A DNA stretch of 64,000 nucleotides, taken from contig JAZHRO010000013.1 of the NCBI GenBank assembly GCA_037157565.1, positions 120,232,001-120,296,000 of the forward strand, in the 5' to 3' direction. A program made the translations under genes and the position numbers. The DNA is from Thalassia testudinum. Lineage: Eukaryota > Streptophyta > Magnoliopsida > Alismatales > Hydrocharitaceae. This document shows positions 41,120 to 52,687 of this stretch, one piece after another. How positions within the stretch are numbered: position 1 is the stretch's first letter; each line of letters begins with the position of its first letter. The notes beneath the pieces were generated by a model. That model was not told the DNA's origin. It ran no database searches and saw only the letters and a list, made by a program, of their open reading frames with translations.

Positions 41120-43954
41120 TCAAGGGGAAAGGAGGATATAAGATGTCTCAGCCAAATCAGTAGAAGTTACATCAATGAACGGCTTGAGTCTCTGACCGTT
41201 CACGATGAAAGGTTCAGAATCGTGGCTGAGTGGACTGATTTCGATTGCTCCATTTCCAAAAACCTGTCGGACCAAATATGGTCCGACCCACTTAGATCTC
41301 AGTTTTCCTGGGAAGAGTTTGAGTCGGGCATCAAAGAGTAGGACCTTTTGACCAGGATGAAAGATCTTTCTCGAGATGTGTTTGTCGTGGAAGGCTTTAA
41401 CCCGCTCCTTGTAGATTTTCGAGTTCTCGTACGCGTCTAGGCGTAATTCATCGATCTCGCTGATTTGGAGTTTTCTGTGGGTCCCAGCCTTGGAAAGATC
41501 TAGATTACAGTTCCGTACTGCCCAATAGGCTTTATGCTCCAGTTCTACGGGAAGGTGGCATGCCTTTCCGTACACCAGTCTAAAGGGAGACATGCCCAAT
41601 TGGGTCTTGTGGGTGGTCCTATAGGCCCACAATGCTTCCGGAAGTCGGGACGACCAGTCCTTCTTGTTAGGTCGAACAGTGACTTGCAGGATTTTCTTGA
41701 TCTCCCGATTAGACAGCTCAGCTAGACCATTAGTTTGGGGGTGGTAAGGAGTAGAGATTCGGTGAGACACCCCGTATTTGGTCATCAGTGACCTAAACTG
41801 AGCATTTGTGAAATGGGTCCCCCCATCAGAGATTATTGCACGAGGAATCCCGAACCTTGAGAAAATGTGTTGATGAATGAATTTGAGAACGATTTTGTGA
41901 TCACAGGTTCGGGTCGGTATGGCTTCGATCCATTTGGACACGTAGTCCACAGCCAACAAAATGTATTCGAAACCATCCGAAATAGGAAAGGGGCCCATAA
42001 AATCAATCCCCCAAACATCAAAGATTTCGCATACTAGAATCGGTTGCATAGGCATCATGTCGCGATGGCTCATGTTGCCCAAAGTCTGGCAACGACTGCA
42101 TGCCTTGCAGTGACTGTATGCGTCTTTGAACAGTGTGGGCCAGTAAAAGCCACACTGGAGGACTTTTGATGCGATTTTATGCCCTGCAAAATGGCCACCG
42201 CATGCCTGGTCATGGCAGAAAGAGAGGATATTGTTGAATTCCCCTTCCGGGACACATCTCCGGATGATCTGATCGGCACCTATGCGGAAGAGGTATGGGT
42301 CTTCCCAAATGTAATACTTGGCATCGGAGCGTAATTTGTCTTTCTTGGCCTTCGGCCAATCGGACGGGATCTGATGAGATGCCAAGTAATTTACTATATT
42401 AGCAAACCATGGAAGGCTAGTACCAATAGTCAGCAGGTGCTCATCGAGAAAATGCTCAGTGATGGGTCCGGAAGGGTCAATTATTTCAGAAGGAAGACGG
42501 GACAAGTGATCAGCTACCACGTTTTGCTTTCCCGCTTTGTCGCGAATCTCAAGGTCAAATTCTTGCAACAGCAAGATCCATCGGATTAATCGAGGTTTCG
42601 CGTCCTTCTTTGCAAGGAGATGCCTTACAACTGTGTGATCCGAGTATATGATGACACGGGAACCCAGAAGGTACGATCTGAACTTTTCTAGGGCAAATAC
42701 TACAGCTAGCAGCTCTTTCTCAGTAACCGTATAGTTACGCTGAGCCTCATCGAGTGTTTTGCTGGCGTAGTAAATGACCATAGGTTTCTTGTCAATTTTC
42801 TGTCCCAAAACCGCTCCTACAGCGAAGTCGGATGTATCACACATGATCTCAAAGGGTTGAGACCAATCAGGAGACTGTAGGATCGGGGCTTGGGTGACTC
42901 GGTCACGCAGGATTTCAAATGCTTGAGTGCATTCCTTGGAAATTTCGAAGGGAACATCCTTGGAGAGAAGTGTGGTCAGGGGACGTGCGATTTTTGAAAA
43001 ATCAGGGATAAATCGTCGATAAAAACCGACATGCCCTAAAAAGGATCGGATGTCCCTGATCGAGCTAGGCATAGGAAGGTGAGAGATCAGATTAACCTTA
43101 GCTCGATCCACTTGGATACCTTTCTCTGAAATTGAGTGTCCCAGGACAATTCCCTCAGGCACCATGAAATGGCTCTTTTCCCAGGAAAGAACCAAATTCA
43201 CATCGATGCACCGCCTGAGTATCTGGACCAAGTGTTGGAGGCAATCGTCGAATGATGCTCCGAAAATTGAAAAGTCATCCATGAAGACTTCCAGATAATC
43301 ACCTACCATATCTGAGAATATGGCAAGCATGCATCGTTGAAAAGTAGCGGGTGCATTGCAAAGACCGAAAGGCATCCTTCGGAAAGCGTATGTTCCGAAG
43401 GGGCAGGTGAACGTGGTCATTTCTTGGTCCTCAGGATGGATTGCCACCTGGTTATAACAGGAGTACCCGTCAAGAAAGCAGAAGAACCTATTTCCCGCTA
43501 GTTTTTCGAGAATTTGATCAATGAAGGGTAGTGGGAAATGATCCTTCTTCGTGGAGGAATTGAGTCGACGGTAATCTATACAGACTCTCCACGAGTTGGC
43601 TAATCGGGTAGGAATGATTTCTCCGGTCTCAGTCGTTATAGTGGTGAGTCCTGCCTTCTTGGGCACGACCTGAATTGGGCTCACCCAACGACTATCGGAG
43701 ATCGGGTAGATGATTCCGGCATCTAACCATTTGATGATCTCCTTTTTCACGACCTCCTGCAGATTGGGGTTTAAGCGTCTCTGCATTTCACGAGAAGGTC
43801 GTGTGCCCTCTTCTGAATAGATATGATGAGTACAATAAGAGGGACTTATTCCAGTCAAATCATCGAGAGTCCATCCGATGGCTCTGCGATGTTGCTGGAG
43901 GACAATAATCAGACGGGATTCCTGTTCAGGACTGAGGTTGGAATTGATAATCAC
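41120..43954 (-). CDS. C copy 2 pol: RT, RNase H, integrase (944 codons)
   Basis: Same length and domain order as copy 1, with FMDD, the RNase H acidic residues, HHCC and DD35E all kept. Differences from copy 1 include Asn8Ser, Val392Met, Ser397Ala, His467Asp, Leu497Pro, Asp763Asn, Arg764Lys, Trp845Ser and Lys905Glu. Asp467 and Arg/Lys764 cannot be ranked as ancestral or derived without outgroups, but A also has Asp at the 467 position (LQEFDLEI). The -1 offset to gag is identical to copy 1, as expected if the change predates the tandem duplication. Confidence 0.92.
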   Translation of the reverse strand: MIINSNLSPEQESRLIIVLQQHRRAIGWTLDDLTGISPSYCTHHIYSEEGTRPSREMQRRLNPNLQEVVKKEIIKWLDAGIIYPISDSRWVSPIQVVPKKAGLTTITTETGEIIPTRLANSWRVCIDYRRLNSSTKKDHFPLPFIDQILEKLAGNRFFCFLDGYSCYNQVAIHPEDQEMTTFTCPFGTYAFRRMPFGLCNAPATFQRCMLAIFSDMVGDYLEVFMDDFSIFGASFDDCLQHLVQILRRCIDVNLVLSWEKSHFMVPEGIVLGHSISEKGIQVDRAKVNLISHLPMPSSIRDIRSFLGHVGFYRRFIPDFSKIARPLTTLLSKDVPFEISKECTQAFEILRDRVTQAPILQSPDWSQPFEIMCDTSDFAVGAVLGQKIDKKPMVIYYASKTLDEAQRNYTVTEKELLAVVFALEKFRSYLLGSRVIIYSDHTVVRHLLAKKDAKPRLIRWILLLQEFDLEIRDKAGKQNVVADHLSRLPSEIIDPSGPITEHFLDEHLLTIGTSLPWFANIVNYLASHQIPSDWPKAKKDKLRSDAKYYIWEDPYLFRIGADQIIRRCVPEGEFNNILSFCHDQACGGHFAGHKIASKVLQCGFYWPTLFKDAYSHCKACSRCQTLGNMSHRDMMPMQPILVCEIFDVWGIDFMGPFPISDGFEYILLAVDYVSKWIEAIPTRTCDHKIVLKFIHQHIFSRFGIPRAIISDGGTHFTNAQFRSLMTKYGVSHRISTPYHPQTNGLAELSNREIKKILQVTVRPNKKDWSSRLPEALWAYRTTHKTQLGMSPFRLVYGKACHLPVELEHKAYWAVRNCNLDLSKAGTHRKLQISEIDELRLDAYENSKIYKERVKAFHDKHISRKIFHPGQKVLLFDARLKLFPGKLRSKWVGPYLVRQVFGNGAIEISPLSHDSEPFIVNGQRLKPFIDVTSTDLAETSYILLSP

Positions 43955-46818
43955 AGGAAAGGTCTGATTATACCCAAAAAGACGTATTTCAAGTGAGCAG
44001 GAAGGGGTTTCAGTTCGAGGATGGGGTTTTCAGCAGCAGCGGGTGGTTCAGTATAGATGTGAGGTTCAAGGGTGGGAGTTACTGGGTTGTTCATATCTGG
44101 ATTCGACTCCTCTGTTTGCGGGTCAAGATCCTTCTGTGGTTGATGAGGCATAATCGAGTCATTCTGGAGGTGTGATTCATCAACCAAAGTCTTGATGTCA
44201 CAAATTTGTTCGATGACGCAGCAATTAATTCCTTGTTGGGCCTTAAATATATCAATTTTTAGTGTTTGATCTCCAAACTTAAGCTCTATTTGGCCCTCCT
44301 CACAGCTGATGTTGGCTCTAGCAGTAGCCAAGAAAGGTCTCCCTAGAATGATTGGTGTATCCCTAGGGTTCTCAGGTGCATCCATATCTAAGACTATAAA
44401 GTCCACTGGAAAATTGAAATCCCGCACTCTCACGATAACATCCTCGAGAATCCCTTTTGGTGACTTTATAGATCGATCTGCTAGTTGTAATGTCACCTCG
44501 GTTGGTTTCAGCTCAGATTCTTCTAGATGGTCAAGTAAGGATGTGGGTATCAGGTTTATGGATGCACCCAAGTCTAACAATGCTCTATCAAATTGGGTAC
44601 CACCTATCTTACAGGAAATCAGGGGAGTCCCAGGATCTTTTACCTTGGGTGGGAGTCTACTAAGGATTACAGAGCTGGCTTGCTCTGACAGAACAATTGG
44701 GCTCCCTCCCTTGGTTCGCGGCTTACGCTGGGGTGTACATATATTCTTAAGGAATCGTGCGTAAGCTGGTACGTGGCGGATTGCATCCATCAAGGGGATG
44801 TTTATGTGGACCTGCTCAAAGAGCTTGACTAGGTCCTCCTCAGGGGCCACGGGTTTGGTGGTCTTCTTTCCCTTGGTCAGGGCCTCGGGAAACGGGATCT
44901 TGGTTGGTTCTTCTAGGATAGGTCCAGGTTGTGGATCTGGAACAGCGGTACCTTGGATAACTATCCTAGGGTCATGGTTATCAGGCTTGGAGTGGTTTGG
45001 ATAATGCGGGTCTTGAGTTGTTTTACCACTACGTGTTGTTACAGAATTTAATCCGGCCTGATTTTGGTTTGGGTTTGGTAGGAGGGGTGGCTGCTGCTGA
45101 AATCCCGCATAAGAAGTTGAGGCTTCCATCTCGTCTGGAGATGGAGCAGTAGGAGCCTGATAAATCCATTGGGCGTGGCCTAAATTTGGATTCATAACGC
45201 GCTTCTGGGTTGGCACGTTATTTGGGTTAGGAAGAGGTTGGGAAGGGAGTGTGCCTGGTTGGCGAGAATTTGCCAACTGGGCCAGTTGAGTTTTAACTTC
45301 TATAAGCTCGTCCTTGTGCTGTTTTTGAATAGCCGCATTCGTTTTTTGAATGTCAGCCAGAGTCTGAAGGATTAGGGACATTTGATCCTGATTTGGCCCT
45401 GATGGATAAGTAGGGTTGGGCCGAGGCTGAGGCGGCTGGTAGTGACGAGAGGGCTGTGGGCGGGACTGAAAAGATGGTCTTTGGGTTTGGGAATTTCCCG
45501 CCCACTGAAAATTGGGATGGTTTCGCCATCCAGGGTTGTAAGTGTTGGAGAATGGGTCGTTCTGGATGGCGTTGAGGTCCTCGTAGGTCTGAGGAACCTC
45601 CTGAGAATCAGGGAAAGGGGGAATGGAGTTCCCCCGGCTGGTGTAGAAAGGATCGGATGATCCTCCGATCCAAGAATCAGATGGGGATGGATATGGATCC
45701 ATCCCAGGGGAAGATCGGTGGAGGATGTTTTGCATAGTCTCCTGTGTGGAAGGAGGTTGTGCAAAGGAGTTACGCGCGGAGGTGGCTCGCTGCAAGTGCT
45801 GAGTCAGCTCATCCACCTTCTTTTCAATGATTGAGACCTTGTCCAATCGACTGGCCATTAATTCCAGGTCGACTGATGCGGACAGGCCCTGCGTCTCATG
45901 TGCTCCCTTAAGATTCGTCGCTGCGCGGGTATTCGTCCTGTCGAATAATCCCATGGAGTCATTGTTGATGGAGTTCTCGCACATGTTTTCGAGAATCTCC
46001 CATACGGTGTCTTCATGTTGACCCATGATGTTTCCTCCGCAAGTTGCATTGACGTAAAGGCGGATGTCCTCACGGAGTCCCTGGTAAAAAGATTGGACTT
46101 GTTCCCATTTAGGAACTCCGTGATGGGGGCACTTCCTCATGAGATCCTGAAAACGATCCCATGCCTCATGAAGAGGTTCTCCTGATTGTTGAGTGAAGTG
46201 TGTAATCTGATGGCGCAAGGCGTTGGTCCGACCAACGGGAAAAAACTTTCTCAAAAACTCGGATTGAAGTTCTTCCCAAGTGTTGATCGGCCGGGTCTGA
46301 GTTTGATACCAATGGGCGGCCTTGTCCATAAGAGAAAAGGAGAACATCTTCATGAGAAGAATATCCCGATTTTGCGCATCTGATCCAAAAGTGTGGGCCA
46401 GATGCTTTAGCTGTTTGATGTGCTGGAAGGGATCTTCAGAATTACGCCCATGGAATTTAGGTATAGCATGAATCATGTTGGGCTTTAATTCGGAATCAGG
46501 TCCTCCAGTCGGGATTCTGACTCGAGGCTCAATGGCCACCGCAGCAGGATTGTAGTGGTCCCGCATCATAGGACGCTGTGGTGGGTGCACGAAGTTTTGG
46601 AAGAGGTCATTGAGTCGCTGGAGCTGGTGTTCTAGATTATTTTCTTCCTCAACTGGCTGAGCCATGATGGGGGAAGAAGAAGAACTTGGTTCTGAATCAG
46701 AAGAGAGAATAATGTGAGGGTGTTTCTGCACAAACACGGGCGTCGAGGCTTGGCCTTGACGAGAGCGAATTTCTGAAGGAGGTCTTAAGGGTGGTCTTAG
46801 AGACCTCCTTCCGTACAT
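43951..46818 (-). CDS. C copy 2 gag and aspartic protease (955 codons)
   Basis: Intact frame with the same capsid domain, linker and DLGA protease as copy 1. About 11 residues differ, among them Leu15Ser, Leu125Arg, Lys190Arg, Trp395Arg, Cys412Tyr, Glu572Gly, Gln799Arg and a Gly-to-Cys change in the GINC(G/C)VIE segment. It ends at the same TGA and overlaps pol by 4 nt. Confidence 0.92.
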   Translation of the reverse strand: MYGRRSLRPPLRPPSEIRSRQGQASTPVFVQKHPHIILSSDSEPSSSSSPIMAQPVEEENNLEHQLQRLNDLFQNFVHPPQRPMMRDHYNPAAVAIEPRVRIPTGGPDSELKPNMIHAIPKFHGRNSEDPFQHIKQLKHLAHTFGSDAQNRDILLMKMFSFSLMDKAAHWYQTQTRPINTWEELQSEFLRKFFPVGRTNALRHQITHFTQQSGEPLHEAWDRFQDLMRKCPHHGVPKWEQVQSFYQGLREDIRLYVNATCGGNIMGQHEDTVWEILENMCENSINNDSMGLFDRTNTRAATNLKGAHETQGLSASVDLELMASRLDKVSIIEKKVDELTQHLQRATSARNSFAQPPSTQETMQNILHRSSPGMDPYPSPSDSWIGGSSDPFYTSRGNSIPPFPDSQEVPQTYEDLNAIQNDPFSNTYNPGWRNHPNFQWAGNSQTQRPSFQSRPQPSRHYQPPQPRPNPTYPSGPNQDQMSLILQTLADIQKTNAAIQKQHKDELIEVKTQLAQLANSRQPGTLPSQPLPNPNNVPTQKRVMNPNLGHAQWIYQAPTAPSPDEMEASTSYAGFQQQPPLLPNPNQNQAGLNSVTTRSGKTTQDPHYPNHSKPDNHDPRIVIQGTAVPDPQPGPILEEPTKIPFPEALTKGKKTTKPVAPEEDLVKLFEQVHINIPLMDAIRHVPAYARFLKNICTPQRKPRTKGGSPIVLSEQASSVILSRLPPKVKDPGTPLISCKIGGTQFDRALLDLGASINLIPTSLLDHLEESELKPTEVTLQLADRSIKSPKGILEDVIVRVRDFNFPVDFIVLDMDAPENPRDTPIILGRPFLATARANISCEEGQIELKFGDQTLKIDIFKAQQGINCCVIEQICDIKTLVDESHLQNDSIMPHQPQKDLDPQTEESNPDMNNPVTPTLEPHIYTEPPAAAENPILELKPLPAHLKYVFLGIIRPFL

Positions 46819-47736
46819 GCACTGTTGGAAGAGGTAAGTTTAGAAGGTGCTGGACCCAATCAAGGCACCCAAAAATGTGTTGGGTGACTATAGAGGTGCG
46901 GGGCAGATGGACCCCTTGATCAGAAAGATCGTCCACCTGAGAATTACCTGGGCAGCCAGAGAGGGAGAGTCCCGCGAAGACCCCTACATGGTAGAGCGTC
47001 CCCACGGGTTACAGGGTTTCCCCCACCCGACCTCTCTTGTCACTGCGGTTCCAGGTAGACCAGAATGGGGATCTTGACCTGTTAAGTCTACTAATTTTAG
47101 CTTAAGATCAGGGTGCTTAAAGTTACACTTCAACTCTTAGGTATTTTGCGTGAGAAAGTGACCTAATTTTAAGGTTGGTTGACCCAAGGAGTCAACTTTA
47201 CCTCTTGTTCCTTTGAGAGCTTTTTGGGTCCTTTCTTTTAGGGTTCAAGTGTTTAGAGAGCGAATTGTTTTAGGTTTTCTTTGAATAGGTATTTTCAGAC
47301 AAGGGCTTGGGCACACTTCATTTGGTTTTCTCAATTCTTGCTTAAGGAGTGTGTCTCTAAATCCCTAGTGTTGGATCCTAGGTTGGCTCTACTTGGTCTA
47401 GTTAATTCTTTGTTGGGTAATTAGGGCTCAAGCAAGAATGTGTTAGCCCTTAAATACCCTTAATAGTGTGCAGGAATAATGAGTTGAAAACATGCAACTT
47501 TTATGGTTACTAAGTATGGAAGACAGGTTAGCCCTATATTGCTTGTTCTTTTCTTTCTCTTTTTTTTTTCTTTAGAGTTTTAGGGGTTAATGGTGAGAGG
47601 AAAAATTTGCCTGTCCTCGGAGTGGTTGTTGTGCGGTTGCTTGTCTTCTTGATTTCCTGTAGTTTTCTGCAGAAAAGAGAGGAGATTATCAGAAATTAAA
47701 AGAAACAGGAATGTTTACCTCTAGAATAGCCGTTGC
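46819..47736 (-). other. C copy 2 leader
   Basis: Untranslated leader, collinear with 35900-36817. No ORF supported. Confidence 0.7.
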
Positions 47737-47754
47737 TCCCCGGCAACGGCGCCA
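47737..47754 (-). other. Primer-binding site of C copy 2 (tRNA-Asp)
   Basis: Identical 18-nt match to the tRNA-Asp 3' end on the minus strand, 4 nt from LTR 3. Confidence 0.9.
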
Positions 47755-47758
47755 AAAA

Positions 47759-50501
47759 TGGTGATGACGGCACGACAGCAGGGTTTTATAGCGTCGTAGT
47801 ATAGCCAGTTGTTGCCATCATTTCAAATATATAAATTTTTTACTCGGAAAAGAGTTCCCGAGGTCGAACTCAGGGAGCAAGTTGTATTCTAGAGATATAC
47901 ATGTTTCTTTTACAAAAATAAAGAAAGAGAGAGAGAATTTGTTGTCTTCTTTTCTCTTTGTTTCTCCTCGTCTCAGATCTTCTTCTTCTTTGTCTGTAGT
48001 GGTGATGTTCTTCTTCTGTAGTGGTGATGCTCTTCTTCTTCTTCCAGCTGTTCCTGCTCTTCTGTCTTTCTTCAGATCTTCTTCTTTCTTCTTTATTTTC
48101 TTCTTTCAGTTCTTCCCTTGTTCTTTTGTGTTCTCCTCTGCCTCGCCTTCTTCTGTTGTTCTTCAGACCTCCTTCTTTCTTCTTTTCTTTTTCCAGTCAG
48201 GACGTCGCCCCTCCTTCTTTCTTCTTTTCCCTTCAGGACGTCGTCTGATTTCCAAATCAGACGACTTAAACTGCCTGTTGCTACAGTGTCTCCCTCAGCT
48301 TCCTTCTTCTTCCGCGGTCCTTCTTCTTCACCTGTGCCTGCACACTTCAGAGCTTACGTCAGAGGACAAAACCTACTCTACCCTCTCCCCCCCCGCGTCT
48401 CTCTCTCTCTGAAACCACTCTTGGGAAAGCTCTCCCAGAGCTGCCGGGTAGTCGGGTACGGGTCAAGTCCGGGTCCAGGCCCACCGGCGTGCGTGGTGGG
48501 CGAGGAGTGCAGGTCAGTCTAAGTCGGGTCGGGTCAGGTCCGCGGGGCGTGAGCGCGGACGAGACCGGGTAACCGGGCGGGTGAAGGGGACCTCACCCCA
48601 TGTGCTGAGGCAGTAAGGCTAATGCACAAAATCAACTTAAACGGTGCAGAGGTTGTGAGGCTTACCGATGTGGGACTAAACGGAGGCCTTTCCTCGCGTG
48701 CGCCTGCTGAGAGACCGCGGCCTAGCTTCTGCAGCTGCGGCTTCGATTTGCGTCGGTTGCTGGCTGGCTGCCTTCGCAAGACTCCCCGCAATCCGCAGCA
48801 GCTGGAGACCTGGAGTCCTCAAGCCTGGAGCGCGAGAGAAGCTGCTTCAATGTGCGTTAATGGCGGTCGAACCTCAAAACCTGTCGGACACGAATATGGC
48901 CTCTCGGCCTGATCAAACCACTGGGGAACCTTCGCCGTGGCACGGCGAAGGTGTGGAGCTGCGCGGCAAGCCGCAAGGTGGTGTCTGGCGGCAGCCCTAG
49001 GTTGGACTGCAACCGGAGGAATGGGTTTGTTCGGGGGAGCGTTACAGAGGTGTGGAGTGGCAGTGGAGGGGTGGGGGGTGCTCAGTGTGAAGAGGCGGAG
49101 GTTCGGTGAGGGTCGGCGAGGTGTGTGAGGCTGTGGAGCGATGGGAGCATCTCGCCGGAGGGTGGCCGGAGACGAAGGGGGTGACGATGGTCAGGGTCGG
49201 TCGAGGGCTTAATTGGATAAATTGAAAGCGGGGAAAGAAAGAGGAGAAGAAGGGGAGTAGTTCTAGCTTACTTGCAGGGACGAAGGGGGACCAGCAGGGC
49301 GACAGTCGTATCGACTGTCGCCGGAGAAGAAGATGCTCAGGGAAAGGGGCGGCGGCGAGCAGAGAGCCGGAGAGGCGCCAGCTGGGTGCGGCGTGGCGCG
49401 GGAAGAGCAGGGGAGGAAGTCTCTGCTGCTGGTAGTGCGGCAGAGCGAAGAGGAGGAGGGGGAGGAACCGCCGGAGCTGGTGAGCATCTGCCGGAGAGAG
49501 AAGAGAGGAAAGTTGGGGGTTTTCTCCGTCAGATCCGAGCTGCCTCAGTCGGTGGAGCAACAGGGGGTATTTATAGGGATCAAAACAGGGAGGAAGGCGG
49601 AGGGAGACGACGTGTCTCCCTCGCCGGAGGATGGCCGAAAACGAAAACCCATACCGTCCGTGCGTTCGCACGGCCGGTATGGTGGGCTACAGCGACCAGG
49701 GGGGTGTCCCTGCGACGGCTGACGACGCCGGGCACCCCCGGTTTACTTGCCAGGCTTCCCCCCTCACCCTGCGCGGCGCCATGCTCCGCGCAAGGTCGCC
49801 GGAGCATGGTGCTGGCAGGTTTTGCAGGGGGGACCTGAATGCGAAGAACGAAGGAGGGTTAGGGGCCAAAATGCGATGGTTCAAAAGTTGAGGGCCAAAA
49901 AGTAAATATATGAGGACCAAAGTGTAAAGTCGGTCAAGGAGGTTTCTTCTTAGGCTCAAGTTTTTATACATGATTAATTTGGACCTAAGGAATCTGATGG
50001 TGAATTTCATTTCTATATTAAACCTTGTTTGACCGGTCAATTTATGCAAAAACCCAAATTAAGTTATTAATTGGGCATGGTTCTCAATGTAGGTCAAAAT
50101 GGGTTCTGAAGGCCAAATTGAAGGTTCTAAACCCTAGAGATTATTTTTCTATGAATTTTAGAGGGTTTATTCTATTTTTACTTTGCCTCGAACCTCGTGA
50201 ATTGAAGTGGGTTGTTTTAGGGTTACAGATTATCATTTAGTTTCTTGGAAGTGCTGTAGCCCTTGCTAGATCATCTCATCCCACTTTTATTCTTATTAAG
50301 CTGCTTTGACCTATGTTTGGGCCCTGAATTACCCTGTATGCAGATTATACTGGTAAAATTGCATTTTTACCCCTTATGACTTGTTTTCTTCTCAAACTCA
50401 GAATTCTCTGAGTTAAGCCTTTCCTTAAGATATGTAGGAGCTTTTATCCTTTGTATTAGGTCAAAATGAGCTAGTTATGGCTCATGATGAGGTTCTCATC
50501 A
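47759..50501 (-). mobile_element. C LTR 3 (right outer LTR, 5' LTR of copy 2)
   Basis: This 2,743-bp LTR is adjoined on the right by the TSD GTAGC (50502-50506) and then by A's gag. Private variants include GGGACCAGC near 49290, AACAGGGGG near 49560 and GAGGGTTAG near 49855. Confidence 0.92.
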
Positions 50502-51483
50502 GTAGCTCATCAATCTTTTTGTCCACCAATTCCACTCGATCCAACTTTTTGGTAATGATGTCCATGTCAACCATTCCAGAATTTGCTTGTACCTCATAAA
50601 TCCCGCCACGGGGTTGACTGGACCTGTTAAACTGGTTCATGAAGGCATTGTTGAGCGAATTCTCGCTCATGGACTCAAAGAGCTCAAACGCGCTCTCCTC
50701 ATCTTTGTTTAGGAAGTTTCCCCCACATGAGGCATCGACAAAGTTCCGTAGGTTGTTGTCCAGACCGTGGTAAAAGATCTGGGCGAATTTCCACCTTGGA
50801 ACTTCGTGGTGTGGGTATTTCCTCAAAAGTTCATTAAATCTTTCCCACGCCTCATGAAATTGTTCCCCACCCTGGAGTGTGAAGGTAGTGATAGCTCTTC
50901 TGAGGGCATTGATCTTTCCTATGGGGAAGAATTTCTTTAAAAATGCATGCCTCAGTTCTTCCCAGGTGGTGATGGGTCTACCTATGGTTCTAAGCCAATG
51001 AGAAGCCTTGTCTCTTAATGAGAAAGGGAACATCTTGATTAGAACAATGTCAAGGCTAATGTTCCTAGGTTTCATCGTTCGTGCTATGCGGTCGAGATCC
51101 TCTAGGTGCTGAAAGGGGTCCTCATTTGAGCTTCCATGAAAGTGGCTCTGGATCAAACTTAAGACATTTGGTTTCAGCTCAAAATCATCTCCCCCCTAAG
51201 GGATCCTAAGGTGTGGCTCGACTCTAATAGCAGAGGGATTATAGAAATCATGGAGGGGCCTCGATTGATCCTGAAATGGCAGTAAATCAAGTGGTGGTTG
51301 CCCTGGTATGTCGTGGAAAGGTGGTGGTTGTTCTTGTGGGTTCTGTAACCATTGTATGGCTTGCATGATGGTGTGGATTTGTTGTTGCTGAAGCCGGTGG
51401 TTAGCATTGATTTGAGCTTGGATGATGGCCATAGCGTCTAGTGGGGGTTAATCTTCAGCCTCATCTACCCTAGGTTTAGCCAT
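50502..51483 (-). pseudogene. Element A gag, N-terminal part
   Basis: The likely start is the ATG at 51481-51483. The frame is broken by a stop soon after and another near 51195, then is open from 51156 to the C insertion. It carries the capsid motifs DPFQHLEDL, FLKKFFPIG, INALRRAI, YPHHEVPRW and DASCGGNF, and ends in VDKKIDELL where C interrupts it. The frame is the same as in the fragments at 25793 and 18775. The stops look like point changes, not indels. Confidence 0.85.
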
Positions 51484-52665
51484 GTTTTCAACTGAATTAC
51501 GTCGCCAAGATTCCTCCCCCAAAACACACAATTCGGGATGCAGTGAGCACCTCCTGTGCATACACTAGAGAAGAATAGGAGGGTTGCGGAGGGCGACAGA
51601 AGCGAGAAATGTGTTTCAATCAAGCACACAAGCCTAATCCTTATGATGTATTCCTTAGGAGACCTAGAAATCTCACAAAGGGTGATTAAGTCCGTAAGCA
51701 CTGGACTCCCCTTCCCAAGGCTAACCTGGCCAGGTTGATTATGAGGGGATTGTAGGGAAGGTTCTTCCTTTGGCTTGTGCCTCCGATTCCATAGACCCCA
51801 CAACCGCGGTCGTTTGACACTACCCCGCAGCCTAGTCACCGGATTCTACCAATGGAATGAAAGCCAAGTGCCTAACAAACAAAACCTCACCTTTTGAGAC
51901 TTAACTCAGTCCTGCCTAGGGCACGTCTACTCAGTTTTAGAGGGTTAGGATAGTGCTTGTGCTTAGGGTGATGTGATGAGGCATTGATTGGGGTGGTGCC
52001 TCTTAATTTTTCATTTTCAAAGTGTGTGCTTCTAGCAAAACATGGTTTTCAAGTAAGGATTTATTAAGATGTGGTGTCTTTTAGTGTTTCATCCTTACTT
52101 TAGTACCTTTTAGGGTTGACGTGTCTTAATGTTTTCAACCAAGTTTCAGTGGGCACGTCAAGTTCTACACACAATTTGATGAAAGTACATTTCCTTTTTA
52201 TTCTGTAGAGGCTCTAAAACCCTAGTGTACTCATCCTAATGATCGTGCAGTTTCTATTAGATGAGTCAATTTTAGGGTTGAGTGGTGCGGCCCAGGTCAA
52301 CTCATGGTGGCTTCGCAAACACCACTCCAGAAAAAGAAAAGAACACTCCAAGAATTTGTTCAAAATGTTAGAGTTGTACATTTTTTTGTGGGGTAATGTG
52401 TTAAGGATGTGGGTCAAGCAATCATACACCACACCAATTTTTTCAGTTTTTACAATTTTTTTAGCTTTTTCACGCAAGCAAACAATGAGAGAGAGGTTAC
52501 TCACTATCGGTCCTTGTGGCGCCTACTCCCTTTCTACCGTCGTAGGATGCGTCGCTTCGCCGTCCATGCGCCGAATTCCTGCAACCATTAAGTAAAAAGA
52601 AAAATAGGGCATTAGATGATGTGAGGATGAATGTAGAATGGAGGTGATAAAACAAATCCGTTGCC
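51484..52665 (-). other. Element A leader
   Basis: Untranslated leader, collinear with element B's leader (20203-21305). Small open frames at 51465-51839 and 52214-52595 lie in sequence shared with B's non-coding leader and are not called. Confidence 0.7.
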
Positions 52666-52682
52666 TCCCGGCAACAGCGCCA
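52666..52682 (-). other. Primer-binding site of element A, decayed
   Basis: On the minus strand TGGCGCTGTTGCCGGGA differs from the intact B and C sites by a C-to-T change and one missing G. Confidence 0.85.
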
Positions 52683-52687
52683 AAAAC

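Larger units (their letters stand above)
25919..50501 (-). mobile_element. Element C: tandem array LTR-internal-LTR-internal-LTR
   Basis: Three LTRs (25919-28658, 36840-39577, 47759-50501) alternate with two internal regions of 8,181 bp each (28659-36839, 39578-47758). The whole is flanked by one target duplication, GTAGC, at 25914-25918 and 50502-50506, so it entered A's gag as one element and was later expanded. Both internal units are oriented on the minus strand with primer site, gag, pol and polypurine tract in order. Sequence identity among copies is very high (about 99% by eye). It is the youngest resident of the window. Confidence 0.93.

Noticed and set aside
30201..46818. Two independent C insertions side by side
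   Set aside because: Only one TSD pair (GTAGC) flanks the whole; the middle LTR has no TSD, is shared, and is chimeric.
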